Source of the DNA: JAMXLO01 sp963799415
Lineage (GTDB): Bacteria > Pseudomonadota > Alphaproteobacteria > Acetobacterales > Acetobacteraceae
Length of the DNA: 64,000 nt
Direction: 5' to 3'
NCBI GenBank assembly: GCA_963799415.1
Contig: CAWCXI010000016.1
Span: 34,231-98,230, forward strand
Both the position numbers and the translations under genes were made by a program. Each line of letters starts with the position of its first letter. The first letter of the stretch is position 1. The notes under the pieces were generated by a model. The model was not told the origin of the DNA. It did not search any database and saw nothing but the letters and a program-made list of their open reading frames with translations. Below are positions 19,602-28,797 of this stretch, in pieces.

Positions 19602-21235
19602 ACGCCGCCGGTTTTCCCATCCTGTCGCTGATCACCTGGCTGCCGCTCGTCGGCGGGCTGATCATCATGTCGGTGCGCGGCGACGAGGAGACTGTCGCCT
19701 CCAACGCGCGCTGGACCGCGCTATGGACCAGTCTGATCGTGCTGGTCTTGTCTGTCGTCTTGTGGGTGAAATTCGACCAGGGCGAAGCAGGGTTCCAGTT
19801 CGTCGAAGAAATCCCGTGGCTGCCGGAATATGGTGTCGGCTACAAGATGGGCGTGGACGGCATCTCGGTGCTGTTCGTGCTGCTCTCCACGCTGCTGACG
19901 CCGATCTGCATCCTGTCGAGCTGGGACGTCATCAAGCGCTCGGTGCGCGAGTACATGCTGACCTTCCTCATCCTCGAGACGATGCTGGTGGGGTTGTTCT
20001 GTGCCCTCGATTTCGTGGTGTTCTACATATTTTTCGAGGGCGTGCTGATCCCGATGTTCCTGATCATCGGCGTGTGGGGCGGCACGCGGCGCGTCTATTC
20101 GGCGTTCAAGTTCTTCCTGTACACGCTGACCGGCTCGGTCCTGATGCTGCTGGCGCTGTTGGCGATGTGGTTCCAGGCGGGAACGACCGATATCGTTGTG
20201 CTGTTGCAGCAGCCGATGCCGGTTGGCATGCAGAACTGGTTGTTCCTCGCCTTTCTCGCGTCATTTGCGGTGAAGGTGCCGATGTGGCCGGTGCATACCT
20301 GGCTGCCCGACGCGCACGTGGAGGCCCCCACGGCGGGCTCGGTCATCCTGGCGGGTGTGCTGCTGAAGATGGGAGCGTACGGCTTCCTGCGCTTCTCCGT
20401 GCCGATGCTGCCGCAGGCGTCCGCCTACTTCGCGCCGCTGATGTTCACGCTGTCGGTTGTTGCAGTGATCTACACCTCGCTGGTCGCGCTGGCGCAGGAG
20501 GACATGAAGAAGCTGATCGCCTATTCGTCCGTCGCGCATATGGGCGTGGTGACGATCGGCATCTTCACCTTCAATGTGCAGGGCATCCAGGGCGCGCTGT
20601 TCCAAATGCTGTCGCATGGCGTCGTCTCGGCCGCGCTGTTCCTCGTCGTGGGTGTCATCTATGACCGCTTGCACACACACGAGATCGCTCGCTTCGGCGG
20701 CCTGGCCGATCGGATGCCGCTTTACGCGACGACCTTCATGATCTTCACGTTGGCCTCGATGGGGCTTCCTGGCACATCGGGCTTCGTTGGAGAGTTTCTC
20801 GTGATCGTCGGCTCGCTCCAGGTGAACTTCTGGCTGGCGCTGCTTGGCGCTACCGGCATGATCCTGGGCGCGGCCTATATGCTGTACCTCTATCGTCGCA
20901 TCATATTCGGCCGCCTGACCAAGGAGGATCTGCGCGCGATCCTCGATCTGTCGCCACGCGAGATTGCTCTGTTCGTGCCGCTCATCCTGATCACGCTGTG
21001 GATGGGTGTATATCCATCGGCCTTCAGCAGCTTTTGGGATGCCTCGGTTGCCGCAATGGTGCAGCGCCACACCGCGGCGCTGACGATCGACAGCAAGTTG
21101 GCTGCGGCTTCCACCTCGTCGTCATCGACGGGCTTGGCCCGGCTATCCACGACTTTGCTGCCCGACTCCAAGAAAGTCGTGGATGGCCGGGCCAAGTTCG
21201 TCCATGAGGAGAAGGGCAAGGGGGTGCCCCTATGA
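19598..21235 (+). CDS. nuoM: NADH-quinone oxidoreductase subunit M with repeat-encoded tail
   Basis: A 545-residue antiporter-like proton-pumping subunit with about fourteen membrane helices. Typical features are the FVVFYIFFEGVLIPMFLIIG helix with its essential Glu, SFAVKVPMWPVHTWLPDAH with the conserved Lys, and SSVAHMGVV. The fold should end near WDASVAAMVQRHTAAL; the last roughly 45 residues are a hydrophilic Ser/Lys-rich tail. Most of that tail is encoded by a 64-base palindrome (21133-21196). nuoN overlaps by four bases. Confidence 0.95.
   Translation: MNAAGFPILSLITWLPLVGGLIIMSVRGDEETVASNARWTALWTSLIVLVLSVVLWVKFDQGEAGFQFVEEIPWLPEYGVGYKMGVDGISVLFVLLSTLLTPICILSSWDVIKRSVREYMLTFLILETMLVGLFCALDFVVFYIFFEGVLIPMFLIIGVWGGTRRVYSAFKFFLYTLTGSVLMLLALLAMWFQAGTTDIVVLLQQPMPVGMQNWLFLAFLASFAVKVPMWPVHTWLPDAHVEAPTAGSVILAGVLLKMGAYGFLRFSVPMLPQASAYFAPLMFTLSVVAVIYTSLVALAQEDMKKLIAYSSVAHMGVVTIGIFTFNVQGIQGALFQMLSHGVVSAALFLVVGVIYDRLHTHEIARFGGLADRMPLYATTFMIFTLASMGLPGTSGFVGEFLVIVGSLQVNFWLALLGATGMILGAAYMLYLYRRIIFGRLTKEDLRAILDLSPREIALFVPLILITLWMGVYPSAFSSFWDASVAAMVQRHTAALTIDSKLAAASTSSSSTGLARLSTTLLPDSKKVVDGRAKFVHEEKGKGVPL
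21133..21196 (+). repeat. family B palindrome inside the nuoM reading frame
   Basis: Arms 21133-21156 and 21173-21196 are each 24 bases and complementary at 23 of 24 positions, with a 16-base loop. The right arm reads GTCGTGGATGGCCGGGCC, the signature of the other family B copies. It stays in frame with nuoM and encodes about 21 residues. Confidence 0.8.
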
Positions 21236-22653
21236 ACTGGGCGATCGCACTGCCAGAGATTGCCCTGTCCGTTGTCGCCATGGCGATCCTGATCTTCGGC
21301 GTGCTGCGGCGTGACGACAGCTTCTTCCTGTCCAGCATGTTCGCACTCGGCGCCTTTCTGCTGGCCGCCCTGCTGGTGCTCACGTCGAGCCGCGGCGTCG
21401 GTTATCACGGCCAGTTTGTCGCCGATGCGTTTTCCAGCTTCGTAAAGATCCTGGTGCTTGCGGGGGCGGCGCTCGCGCTGATTCTGTCGCTCGACTACAA
21501 TCGCAAGAACAACATAGCGCGCTTCGAGTATCCCGTGCTGATGCTGCTGTCCGTCACCGGCATGATGGTGATGGCATCGGCCGCGAACCTGATGACGCTG
21601 TATCTCGGCCTGGAGCTTCAATCGCTCGCTCTGTATGTGCTGGCCGCGTTCGCGCGAGACGATGTGCGTTCGTCTGAGGCTGGCCTGAAGTATTTCGTGC
21701 TTGGCGCGCTGGCCTCCGGCCTTCTGCTGTACGGCATTTCCCTGGTCTACGGCTTCTCCGGCACCATGGACTTCGCAGCATTGGCGAGGACGCTGATGCG
21801 ACCCGAGAACGCCTCACCGGGCCTGATCGTCGGCATCGTTTTTGTGCTGGTTGGCCTTTCCTTCAAGATTGCAGCAGTGCCTTTCCACATGTGGACCCCC
21901 GACGTCTACCAAGGCTCGCCCACGTCGGTAACTGTGTTCTTTTCCACCGCGCCGAAGGTCGCCGCATTCGCGCTTCTGCTACGAACCATGGCCACCCCGT
22001 TCGGGCACCTGCTGATCGCCTGGCAGGACCTCATCGTGCTGATGTCCATCGCATCGATGATCCTCGGCGCGCTGGCCGCGATCGGTCAGCGCAGCATTAA
22101 ACGGCTGATGGCGTACTCCTCCATCGGCCACATGGGTTACGCGCTCATCGGCCTGGCCGTCGGCACCCCCGAGGGCATCCGCGGCGTGCTGATCTATCTC
22201 ATCGTCTATGTGTTCATGAGCGCCGGCACGTTTGCCTGCATCATCGCCATGAGCCGGCGAGGTCGATCGCTGGAGCAGATTTCCGACCTCAGTGGCCTTG
22301 CCCGGACTGATCCGGCGCTGGCGCTGGCGATGGCCGTCTTCATGTTCTCGATGGCCGGCATCCCGCCGCTTTCCGGCTTCTTCGGCAAGCTCTACGTGTT
22401 CCTTGCCGCCGTGCAGACCGGCATGTGGACGCTCGCCATCATCGGTGTGCTGACTTCCGTGATAGGGGCCTACTACTATCTGCGCGTCGTCAAGGTCATG
22501 TACTTCGATGCACCGGAGGCGCCGTTCGATCCGCGCCCCGCGTCGCTGTCATTTGTCGCCGCGGCCACCGGTCTGTTCACCACATTCTTCTTCATCTTCC
22601 CCGCGCCGTTCGTCGGTGCGGCGCAGGCGGCGGCGAAGGCGCTGTTCGGGTGA
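21232..22653 (+). CDS. nuoN: NADH-quinone oxidoreductase subunit N
   Basis: A 473-residue antiporter-like membrane subunit and last gene of the complex I set. It shows the helix YLGLELQSLALYVLAAF with the conserved Glu, GLSFKIAAVPFHMWTPDVYQG with the conserved Lys, and AYSSIGHMGYALIG. It overlaps nuoM at ATGA, and the next gene begins four bases after its stop, so transcription probably continues. Confidence 0.96.
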   Translation: MNWAIALPEIALSVVAMAILIFGVLRRDDSFFLSSMFALGAFLLAALLVLTSSRGVGYHGQFVADAFSSFVKILVLAGAALALILSLDYNRKNNIARFEYPVLMLLSVTGMMVMASAANLMTLYLGLELQSLALYVLAAFARDDVRSSEAGLKYFVLGALASGLLLYGISLVYGFSGTMDFAALARTLMRPENASPGLIVGIVFVLVGLSFKIAAVPFHMWTPDVYQGSPTSVTVFFSTAPKVAAFALLLRTMATPFGHLLIAWQDLIVLMSIASMILGALAAIGQRSIKRLMAYSSIGHMGYALIGLAVGTPEGIRGVLIYLIVYVFMSAGTFACIIAMSRRGRSLEQISDLSGLARTDPALALAMAVFMFSMAGIPPLSGFFGKLYVFLAAVQTGMWTLAIIGVLTSVIGAYYYLRVVKVMYFDAPEAPFDPRPASLSFVAAATGLFTTFFFIFPAPFVGAAQAAAKALFG

Positions 22654-22657
22654 TGCC

Positions 22658-23182
22658 ATGACCATCCATCCCGGTGGATGTCTCTGTGGCGCGGTCCGCT
22701 ACGAGACCTTGGCCGGTCCTGTCCGCGTGACGATCTGCCATTGCCGATTCTGTCAGCGCGCGACCGGCTCGGCCTACATGGTCGAGCCGATCTTTCGTGT
22801 GGAAGACCTGCGCCTGATCAGCGGTACGCCGACGGTCTACGACCTTCGCTCGACAGGCAGCGGCAAGATCGTGCACGTGCATTTCTGCCAGACCTGCGGC
22901 ACCAAACTCTACCTGACGTTCGAGCGGTTCACCGAGACATGCGGCGTCTACGCTGGCACATTCGACGAGCCCGACTGGTTTGTCATCAACCCAGATAGCG
23001 CCAAGCACATTTTCCTCGATGCCGCCCGCCCGGACACGATTGTGCCGGCTGGCATCAATGTCTTCGGGCAGCACGCCATGCGGAATGACGGGACGCCGCT
23101 CGAACCGATGGTGTTCGATGCACCGTACGTGGTCGGCCGGCGCATGAACCATAACGAGCTCCCGCCATGCTCCTCGTTGTAG
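22658..23182 (+). CDS. Gfa/CENP-V-type zinc-binding protein
   Basis: A 174-residue protein of the family named for glutathione-dependent formaldehyde-activating enzyme; most members have no proven activity. The zinc ligands are visible in GGCLCGAVRYE, CHCRFCQRATGS and HFCQTCGTKLY. It is fused into the nuo-coaX run: it starts four bases after nuoN and its last 16 bases overlap coaX. In related alphaproteobacteria this slot usually carries birA (biotin-protein ligase), which is not seen in the window. Its real substrate is unknown. Confidence 0.85.
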   Translation: MTIHPGGCLCGAVRYETLAGPVRVTICHCRFCQRATGSAYMVEPIFRVEDLRLISGTPTVYDLRSTGSGKIVHVHFCQTCGTKLYLTFERFTETCGVYAGTFDEPDWFVINPDSAKHIFLDAARPDTIVPAGINVFGQHAMRNDGTPLEPMVFDAPYVVGRRMNHNELPPCSSL

Positions 23183-23976
23183 ATTGCGGCAACACCAATG
23201 TCGTTTTCGCCGTCCGTGACGGCGCGGCTTGGCGGGGCATATGGCGTGTCCGTACCGACCCGCAACGCACATCGGACGAATACGGCGTCTGGCTGATGAG
23301 TCTGTTCGACCATGTCGGCCTCAAGCGTGATGACATTGCCGCAGCGGTGATCGGCACCGTCGTTCCGGCAGCGCTCTATAATCTGCGCCGCCTGTGCCGC
23401 GACTGGTTCAGCATCGAACCGCTGGTCGCTCGCTCCAGCCTCGATTGGGGCTTCGACATCCGTGTCGTCAATCCAGCCGAGGTTGGCGCCGACCGGCTGC
23501 TCAACACGCTCGCGGCCCATCGGAGGTTCGGTGGACCGCTGATCATCGTGGATTTCGGCACAGCCACGACGTTCGACGTGGTCGACAAGGACGGCGCCTA
23601 TCTGGGTGGTGTCATCTGCCCGGGCATTAATCTATCGCTGGAAGCGCTGCATCAGGCTGCGGCGCAGCTACCCCGTATTGGCATCGCCCGGCCCCAGGCG
23701 GTGATCGGACGGCAGACCGTGCCGGCCATGCAGTCCGGCATCTACTGGGGCTATGTCGCGATGGTCGAGGGCCTTGTTGCGCGCATCAAGGCGGAGTACG
23801 GCGGTCCAATGAAGGTGGTCGCCACGGGCGGCCTCGCACCCCTGGTGGCTGAGGGCACCATGGTGATAGAGCAGATCGAGCCCGATCTTACCCTGGATGG
23901 CCTGCGAATGTTGGCCGAACGCAACCCAGCCCCCACATTGCGTCCAGACAAATCACGTCTGATCGAACAGGACTGA
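23167..23976 (+). CDS. coaX: type III pantothenate kinase
   Basis: A 269-residue kinase making phosphopantothenate, the first step to coenzyme A; the type III form is insensitive to CoA and needs a monovalent cation. Family motifs are DCGNTNVVFAV at the N-terminus (phosphate binding), VGADRLLNTLAA, VDFGTATTFDVV and ATGGLAPLV near the C-terminus. The start overlaps the preceding zinc-protein gene. It lies 12 bases before the RNase J gene, an order conserved in alphaproteobacteria. Confidence 0.93.
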   Translation: MLLVVDCGNTNVVFAVRDGAAWRGIWRVRTDPQRTSDEYGVWLMSLFDHVGLKRDDIAAAVIGTVVPAALYNLRRLCRDWFSIEPLVARSSLDWGFDIRVVNPAEVGADRLLNTLAAHRRFGGPLIIVDFGTATTFDVVDKDGAYLGGVICPGINLSLEALHQAAAQLPRIGIARPQAVIGRQTVPAMQSGIYWGYVAMVEGLVARIKAEYGGPMKVVATGGLAPLVAEGTMVIEQIEPDLTLDGLRMLAERNPAPTLRPDKSRLIEQD

Positions 23977-23988
23977 CGAAAGCAACGA

Positions 23989-25635
23989 ATGGACTTTGAG
24001 AACAGTGATCTGGCCTTCCTGCCGCTTGGCGGGACGGGCGAGATTGGAATGAATCTGAACCTTTACCGCTGCGACGGCAAATGGCTGGCGGTGGACTGTG
24101 GCATTGGCTTCGGTGGCGCGGCGCATCCCGAGGTGGACGTGATGATGGCCGATCCGGGCTTCATCGCGGATCGCCGCGACCAACTGCTGGGCCTGGTCAT
24201 CACCCATGCGCATGAGGACCATATCGGCGCGGTCGCCTGGCTTTGGCCACAACTGCGCTGTCCGGTCTATGCCACCCCATTCGCCGCCACGGTCCTGCGC
24301 CGCAAGCTGGCCGAGGTGCAGTTGCTCAATCAGGTGAAGATCCATGTTGTGCCGCCCGGCGGCTCAATAGATCTCGCGCCGTTCCGGCTGCAGTTCCTGC
24401 GGGTTACGCATTCCATTCTCGAGGCGCAGGCGCTGGTGATCGATACGCCGCACGGCTTGCTGCTGCATACCGGCGACTGGAAACTGGATCCCGAGCCGCT
24501 GATCGGACCGCGGACCGACGAGGCGGCACTGGCAGCGCTCGGCGAGCGAGGCGTGCTGGCGATGATCTGCGATTCCACCAATGCCATGGTGGAAGGCCAT
24601 TCCGGCAGTGAAGCCGAGGTGCGGCAAAGTCTCACGGCGTTGTTGCGCGACTTGCGTGGGCGCATCGCGGTGACCTGCTTCGCGTCCAACATCGTGCGCA
24701 TCGAATCGGTGACACACGCGGCCCACGCTGCCGGTCGCAGTGTGGCACTCGTCGGCCGCTCGCTGCGCAACCTCGATGCCGCCGCACGTGAGTGCGGTTA
24801 TCTGCGTGATCTGCCGCCTTTCCTGACCGAAAACGATGTCGACGATGTGCCTGACGACAACCTGCTGATGCTGGTCACCGGCAGCCAGGGAGAACCGCGC
24901 AGCGCACTCGCGCGGATCGCATTGGATACGCATCCGCGTGTCGCGCTGGGGGAGGGCGATACCGTGGTGTTCTCCTCGCGCGTGATCCCCGGCAACGAGC
25001 GCGCGATCGGCACCGTGCAGGACAATCTCGTGCGCCGCGGCGTCCATCTGATGACAGACGTCGATCACCTGGTGCACGTTTCCGGCCATCCGGCGCGCGA
25101 TGAACTGCGGCGGCTGTATCGCCTGGTGAAGCCGCGCTACTCGGTGCCGACGCATGGCGAGTGGCGGCATCTTTCGGCACACGCCGCGTTGGCCCAGGAG
25201 GCTGGAGCCAGGCCGTTCCTGCTGGAAGACGGCGACGTCCTGAGCCTCGCGCCTGACGTGGCACAGGTGGTGGACAGCGCACCGGTTGGCCGACTTGTGC
25301 TCGACGGCAACCGCCTGACGCCGTTCAGCGGTGGTGTGATGACCGCGCGTCGGCGAATGCTGTTCAATGGCCTCGTGCTGGCGAGCATCGCGGTGGATGC
25401 CAACGGTCGCCTGCGCGGCGAACCACGCGTCAGTGCGCCCGGCTTGTTCGAAAGCGATGATGCGGAACTCGATCGCGTCAGCCACGAGTTTGCTGAGGCG
25501 TTGGAAGATCTGCCGATATCGCTTCGTCGGGACGATATGGCGCTCACAGATGCGGCGCGGGCGGCGTTGCGTCGGGCGCTGGGGCGGAGGTTGCAGAAGC
25601 GGCCGCTGGTGGACGTCCATCTGCTGCGCGTATGA
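23989..25635 (+). CDS. rnj: ribonuclease J
   Basis: A 548-residue metallo-beta-lactamase-fold RNase with endo and 5'-exo activities, used in mRNA decay and rRNA maturation. The catalytic metal motif is THAHEDHIGA, with further ligands in TGDWKLD and near VHVSGHPARDELR. The beta-CASP domain and the C-terminal domain are both present, and the length is normal. The stop overlaps the next gene at ATGA. Confidence 0.93.
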   Translation: MDFENSDLAFLPLGGTGEIGMNLNLYRCDGKWLAVDCGIGFGGAAHPEVDVMMADPGFIADRRDQLLGLVITHAHEDHIGAVAWLWPQLRCPVYATPFAATVLRRKLAEVQLLNQVKIHVVPPGGSIDLAPFRLQFLRVTHSILEAQALVIDTPHGLLLHTGDWKLDPEPLIGPRTDEAALAALGERGVLAMICDSTNAMVEGHSGSEAEVRQSLTALLRDLRGRIAVTCFASNIVRIESVTHAAHAAGRSVALVGRSLRNLDAAARECGYLRDLPPFLTENDVDDVPDDNLLMLVTGSQGEPRSALARIALDTHPRVALGEGDTVVFSSRVIPGNERAIGTVQDNLVRRGVHLMTDVDHLVHVSGHPARDELRRLYRLVKPRYSVPTHGEWRHLSAHAALAQEAGARPFLLEDGDVLSLAPDVAQVVDSAPVGRLVLDGNRLTPFSGGVMTARRRMLFNGLVLASIAVDANGRLRGEPRVSAPGLFESDDAELDRVSHEFAEALEDLPISLRRDDMALTDAARAALRRALGRRLQKRPLVDVHLLRV

Positions 25636-25892
25636 ACTGGTTCACAGGTGCGGTTCTCTACATTCTGATCTGGTGGATAGTGCTGTTCGCGGTTCTGCCA
25701 ATCGGCACGCATCCGGTCCAAGACCCCGACGCGCAGAGCGGCTGGCGTGGTGCACCGGAGCACCCGCGGCTGCTGATGAAAATGGTCCTCACGACGCTGG
25801 TCGCCGCCGTCGTCTGGTTTGCTGCCTGGCTGCTGATCACCAGCGACTACGTGAGCTTCAGGCACGGCTGGTTTGCCGCTCCCAACGATTGA
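25632..25892 (+). CDS. DUF1467 family membrane protein
   Basis: An 86-residue protein with two membrane segments, one starting at GAVLYILIWWIVLFAVLPIG and one at TTLVAAVVWFAAWLLI. The intervening segment GTHPVQDPDAQSGWRGAPEHPRL is characteristic of DUF1467. Function is unknown. It is coupled to the RNase J gene and precedes proS, a conserved alphaproteobacterial neighbourhood. The 25893-26191 gap that follows has no gene or terminator I can defend. Confidence 0.85.
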   Translation: MNWFTGAVLYILIWWIVLFAVLPIGTHPVQDPDAQSGWRGAPEHPRLLMKMVLTTLVAAVVWFAAWLLITSDYVSFRHGWFAAPND

Positions 25893-26191
25893 CGCCGCCA
25901 CCACGGTCAGGGAAGAGGCCATCTGGTCCTCCGACCTGCCGTGTGACGGCGTTTCCTCCCCAAACCTGGCCCTGCGCCCCAGGCGCCACGGGCCCACGCT
26001 CTTGTTAACCGTTCGTGAACAAAGAAGTCACGTCGTTAAGTACGAAAATCGGTCCTTGACCGAGATTTTATTGCGCGACTCCGGTTGTGCGGCGCACAAA
26101 AATTTTCGACAGATGCAACGGTGCTGGGCTGGCGGTAGACGCTGCCGCCGGTTACGGTCGCCGCCCGGCAATCAGATGGATCGAGCCCACG

Positions 26192-27508
26192 ATGCGCCTG
26201 TCCCGTAGCTTCATTCCGACCATGAAGGAGACGCCTGCCGAAGCGCAGATCGCCTCGCATCGGCTGATGCTTCGCGCCGGCCTGGTGCGGCAGACATCGG
26301 CTGGTATCTACGCGTGGCTGCCTCTCGGCTACCGCGTGCTGCGCAATATCGAGCGCATCGTGCGCGAGGAGCAGAACGCGGCCGGTGCGCAGGAAGTGCT
26401 CATGCCGACGATCCAGCCGGCGGAGCTTTGGCGCGAGAGCGGGCGCTACGACGACTACGGCAAGGAGATGCTGCGCATTCGGGATCGCCATGAACGCGAC
26501 ATGCTGTACGGGCCGACGAATGAGGAGATGATCGCCGATCTGTTCCGCCAGTCGGTGCATTCGTATCGCGAGCTGCCGCAGATCCTGTATCACATCCAAT
26601 GGAAATTCCGCGACGAGGTGCGGCCACGATTCGGTGTGATGCGCGGACGCGAATTCCTGATGAAGGACGCTTACTCGTTCGATTTCGATTTTGCCGGCGC
26701 GGTGGTAAGTTATCGCACGATGATGCTGGCTTATATGCGCACCTTCCAGCGCATGGGGCTGAAGGCAATTCCGATGGTGGCGGATAGCGGGCCGATCGGT
26801 GGCGACCTCAGCCACGAGTTCATCATTCTGGCGCCGACCGGCGAAAGTCAGGTGTATTACGACTCCGATTTTGAAAACATCGACTGGGTAAAGGCGCGGT
26901 TCGACTACAATGCGGAGGATCTGGAGGCGTTCTTCAAGCAGATGACGTCGATGTATGCGGCGACCGATGAGAAGCACGATCCGGCGAAGTGGGCGCAGGT
27001 CGACCCCGTTCGGCGGCGGGAAGGGCGGGGCATCGAGGTCGGCCACATTTTCTACTTCGGGACCAAGTACACCAAGGCGATGAACACCACCGTGGCTGGT
27101 GCCGACGGGAAGCATGTGCATCCCGAGATGGGCAGTTATGGCGTCGGTGTGTCGCGCCTGGTCGGTGCGGTGATCGAGGCGAGCCACGACGATGCGGGCA
27201 TCATCTGGCCGGACAGCATCGCGCCGTTCAAGGCGGCGATCCTCAACCTGCGACGCGGCGATGCGGCTTGCGACGCGATGTGCGAGGCGCTGTATGTGCA
27301 ACTTGGATCCGCCGCGCTGTACGACGATCGCGAGGAGCGCGCGGGAGCGAAGTTCGCGGATGCCGATCTGATGGGTCATCCTTGGCAGATCATTGTCGGT
27401 CCGCGTGGCGCTGCTGCCGGCAAGGTCGAAATGAAGCGGCGCGCGACGGGAGAGCGCACCGAGGTTTCGCCGGACGAAGCACTGCGAAGGCTCCACCAAA
27501 GCGCATGA
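26192..27508 (+). CDS. proS: prolyl-tRNA synthetase, short alphaproteobacterial form
   Basis: A 438-residue class II aminoacyl-tRNA synthetase that charges tRNA-Pro. Motif 1 lies in the SAGIYAWLPLGYRVLRNIERIV region, motif 2 in FRDEVRPRFGVMRGREFLMKD and motif 3 near GSYGVGVSRLVGAVIE. The roughly 180-residue editing insertion found in E. coli ProS is missing, as in other alphaproteobacteria, so the length is normal for this branch. ATG 26192 gives MRLSRSFIPTMKETPAEAQ; the upstream frame is not conserved. Confidence 0.95.
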   Translation: MRLSRSFIPTMKETPAEAQIASHRLMLRAGLVRQTSAGIYAWLPLGYRVLRNIERIVREEQNAAGAQEVLMPTIQPAELWRESGRYDDYGKEMLRIRDRHERDMLYGPTNEEMIADLFRQSVHSYRELPQILYHIQWKFRDEVRPRFGVMRGREFLMKDAYSFDFDFAGAVVSYRTMMLAYMRTFQRMGLKAIPMVADSGPIGGDLSHEFIILAPTGESQVYYDSDFENIDWVKARFDYNAEDLEAFFKQMTSMYAATDEKHDPAKWAQVDPVRRREGRGIEVGHIFYFGTKYTKAMNTTVAGADGKHVHPEMGSYGVGVSRLVGAVIEASHDDAGIIWPDSIAPFKAAILNLRRGDAACDAMCEALYVQLGSAALYDDREERAGAKFADADLMGHPWQIIVGPRGAAAGKVEMKRRATGERTEVSPDEALRRLHQSA

Positions 27509-27546
27509 ACTCTTGGCCGGCCATGACGGGAAGCGCGACGTAGCGC

Positions 27547-28797
27547 ATGTTCGGACCCTTCGAACGCGCGGTTGCCGGCCGCTATCTGCGCGCCCGCCGA
27601 GGTGAGCGCTTTGTGTCGGTCATCGCGATCTTTTCGCTGGTCGGGATCGCTCTGGGTGTCGCTACACTGATCATCGTGATGAGCGTGATGGGCGGTTTCA
27701 AGGTGGACCTGCTCTCGCGCATTCTCGGTTTCAACGGACATCTCGGGGTGTATGGCTCCGGCGGCCAGCTTGCCAACTTCGATGATATTGCCGGCAAGAT
27801 TCGTAAGATCCCGGACGTCGTATCGGTGGTTCCGGTCGTCGATGGGCAGGTTCTGCTGAGCGGAGGGCAGGGTCAATCGTCGGGTGGCTTCGTGCGCGGC
27901 GTCCGTCAGTCGGATCTGAAGTCGCTGCGCTCGGTGAGCGATCATATTCTGGCGGGCACTTTGGATAACTTTAAGGGCGACGATGCGATTGCGATTGGCG
28001 TGGGTCTGGCGCGACGCTTCGCGCTCAATGTCGGTTCGGATCTTACGCTGATCTCGCCACAAGGGGCCGCGACCGCGTTCGGCACGGTGCCTCGAGTGCG
28101 CGCCTACAAGGTGGTCGCGATCTTTCAGGTGGGTGAGAACGAATACGACAGCGGCTATGTGTTCCTGCCCCTGGAAGCGGCACAGGTGTATTTCCAGAAG
28201 CCGGACGTCGCCACGCAGCTCGAGGTGATGGTGAGCGACCCCGAGCGTGTCACCGCCGTGCATCGCGCGATCTTCGACGCATTGCGTGGCACAGAGGTGC
28301 AGATCGTCGACTGGCAGCAGAGCAACAACAGCTTCTTTGCCGCGGTGCAGGTGGAACAGAATGTCATGTTCCTGATCCTGACTCTGATCATCCTGGTCGC
28401 TGCGTTCAACGTGATCAGCTCGCTGATCATGATGGTGAAGGACAAGACGCGCGATATCGCCGTGCTGCGCACGCTGGGCGCGGGCCGTGGGGCGGTGATG
28501 CGTATCTTCCTGATGTGCGGTGCATCGGTCGGCTTCACCGGGACTCTGCTCGGCCTGGTGCTTGGCGTGCTGTTCTGCTGGAACATCGAGACCATCCAGC
28601 ACTGGGTAGAGGCTGTAACTGGCACGTCGGTGTTCAATCCCGAGGTGTACTATCTTACGCACCTGCCGGCGCGCCTCGACTGGCATGAGGTCGCGCAGGT
28701 GGCGGCGATGGCACTCGTGCTGTCTCTGCTGGCGACTTTGTATCCGAGCTGGCGCGCCGCGCGCACCGATCCGGTCGAGGCGCTGCGGCATGAGTGA
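27547..28797 (+). CDS. lolC: lipoprotein-releasing ABC transporter permease (LolC/LolE family)
   Basis: A 416-residue inner-membrane permease that helps LolD extract lipoproteins for delivery to LolA. There are four membrane segments: one near residues 22-45 and three between about 270 and 400. A large periplasmic domain separates them. The N-terminal AGRYLRARRGERFVSVIAIF is typical. As in many alphaproteobacteria a single permease gene serves as both LolC and LolE. It overlaps lolD by eight bases. Confidence 0.92.
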   Translation: MFGPFERAVAGRYLRARRGERFVSVIAIFSLVGIALGVATLIIVMSVMGGFKVDLLSRILGFNGHLGVYGSGGQLANFDDIAGKIRKIPDVVSVVPVVDGQVLLSGGQGQSSGGFVRGVRQSDLKSLRSVSDHILAGTLDNFKGDDAIAIGVGLARRFALNVGSDLTLISPQGAATAFGTVPRVRAYKVVAIFQVGENEYDSGYVFLPLEAAQVYFQKPDVATQLEVMVSDPERVTAVHRAIFDALRGTEVQIVDWQQSNNSFFAAVQVEQNVMFLILTLIILVAAFNVISSLIMMVKDKTRDIAVLRTLGAGRGAVMRIFLMCGASVGFTGTLLGLVLGVLFCWNIETIQHWVEAVTGTSVFNPEVYYLTHLPARLDWHEVAQVAAMALVLSLLATLYPSWRAARTDPVEALRHE

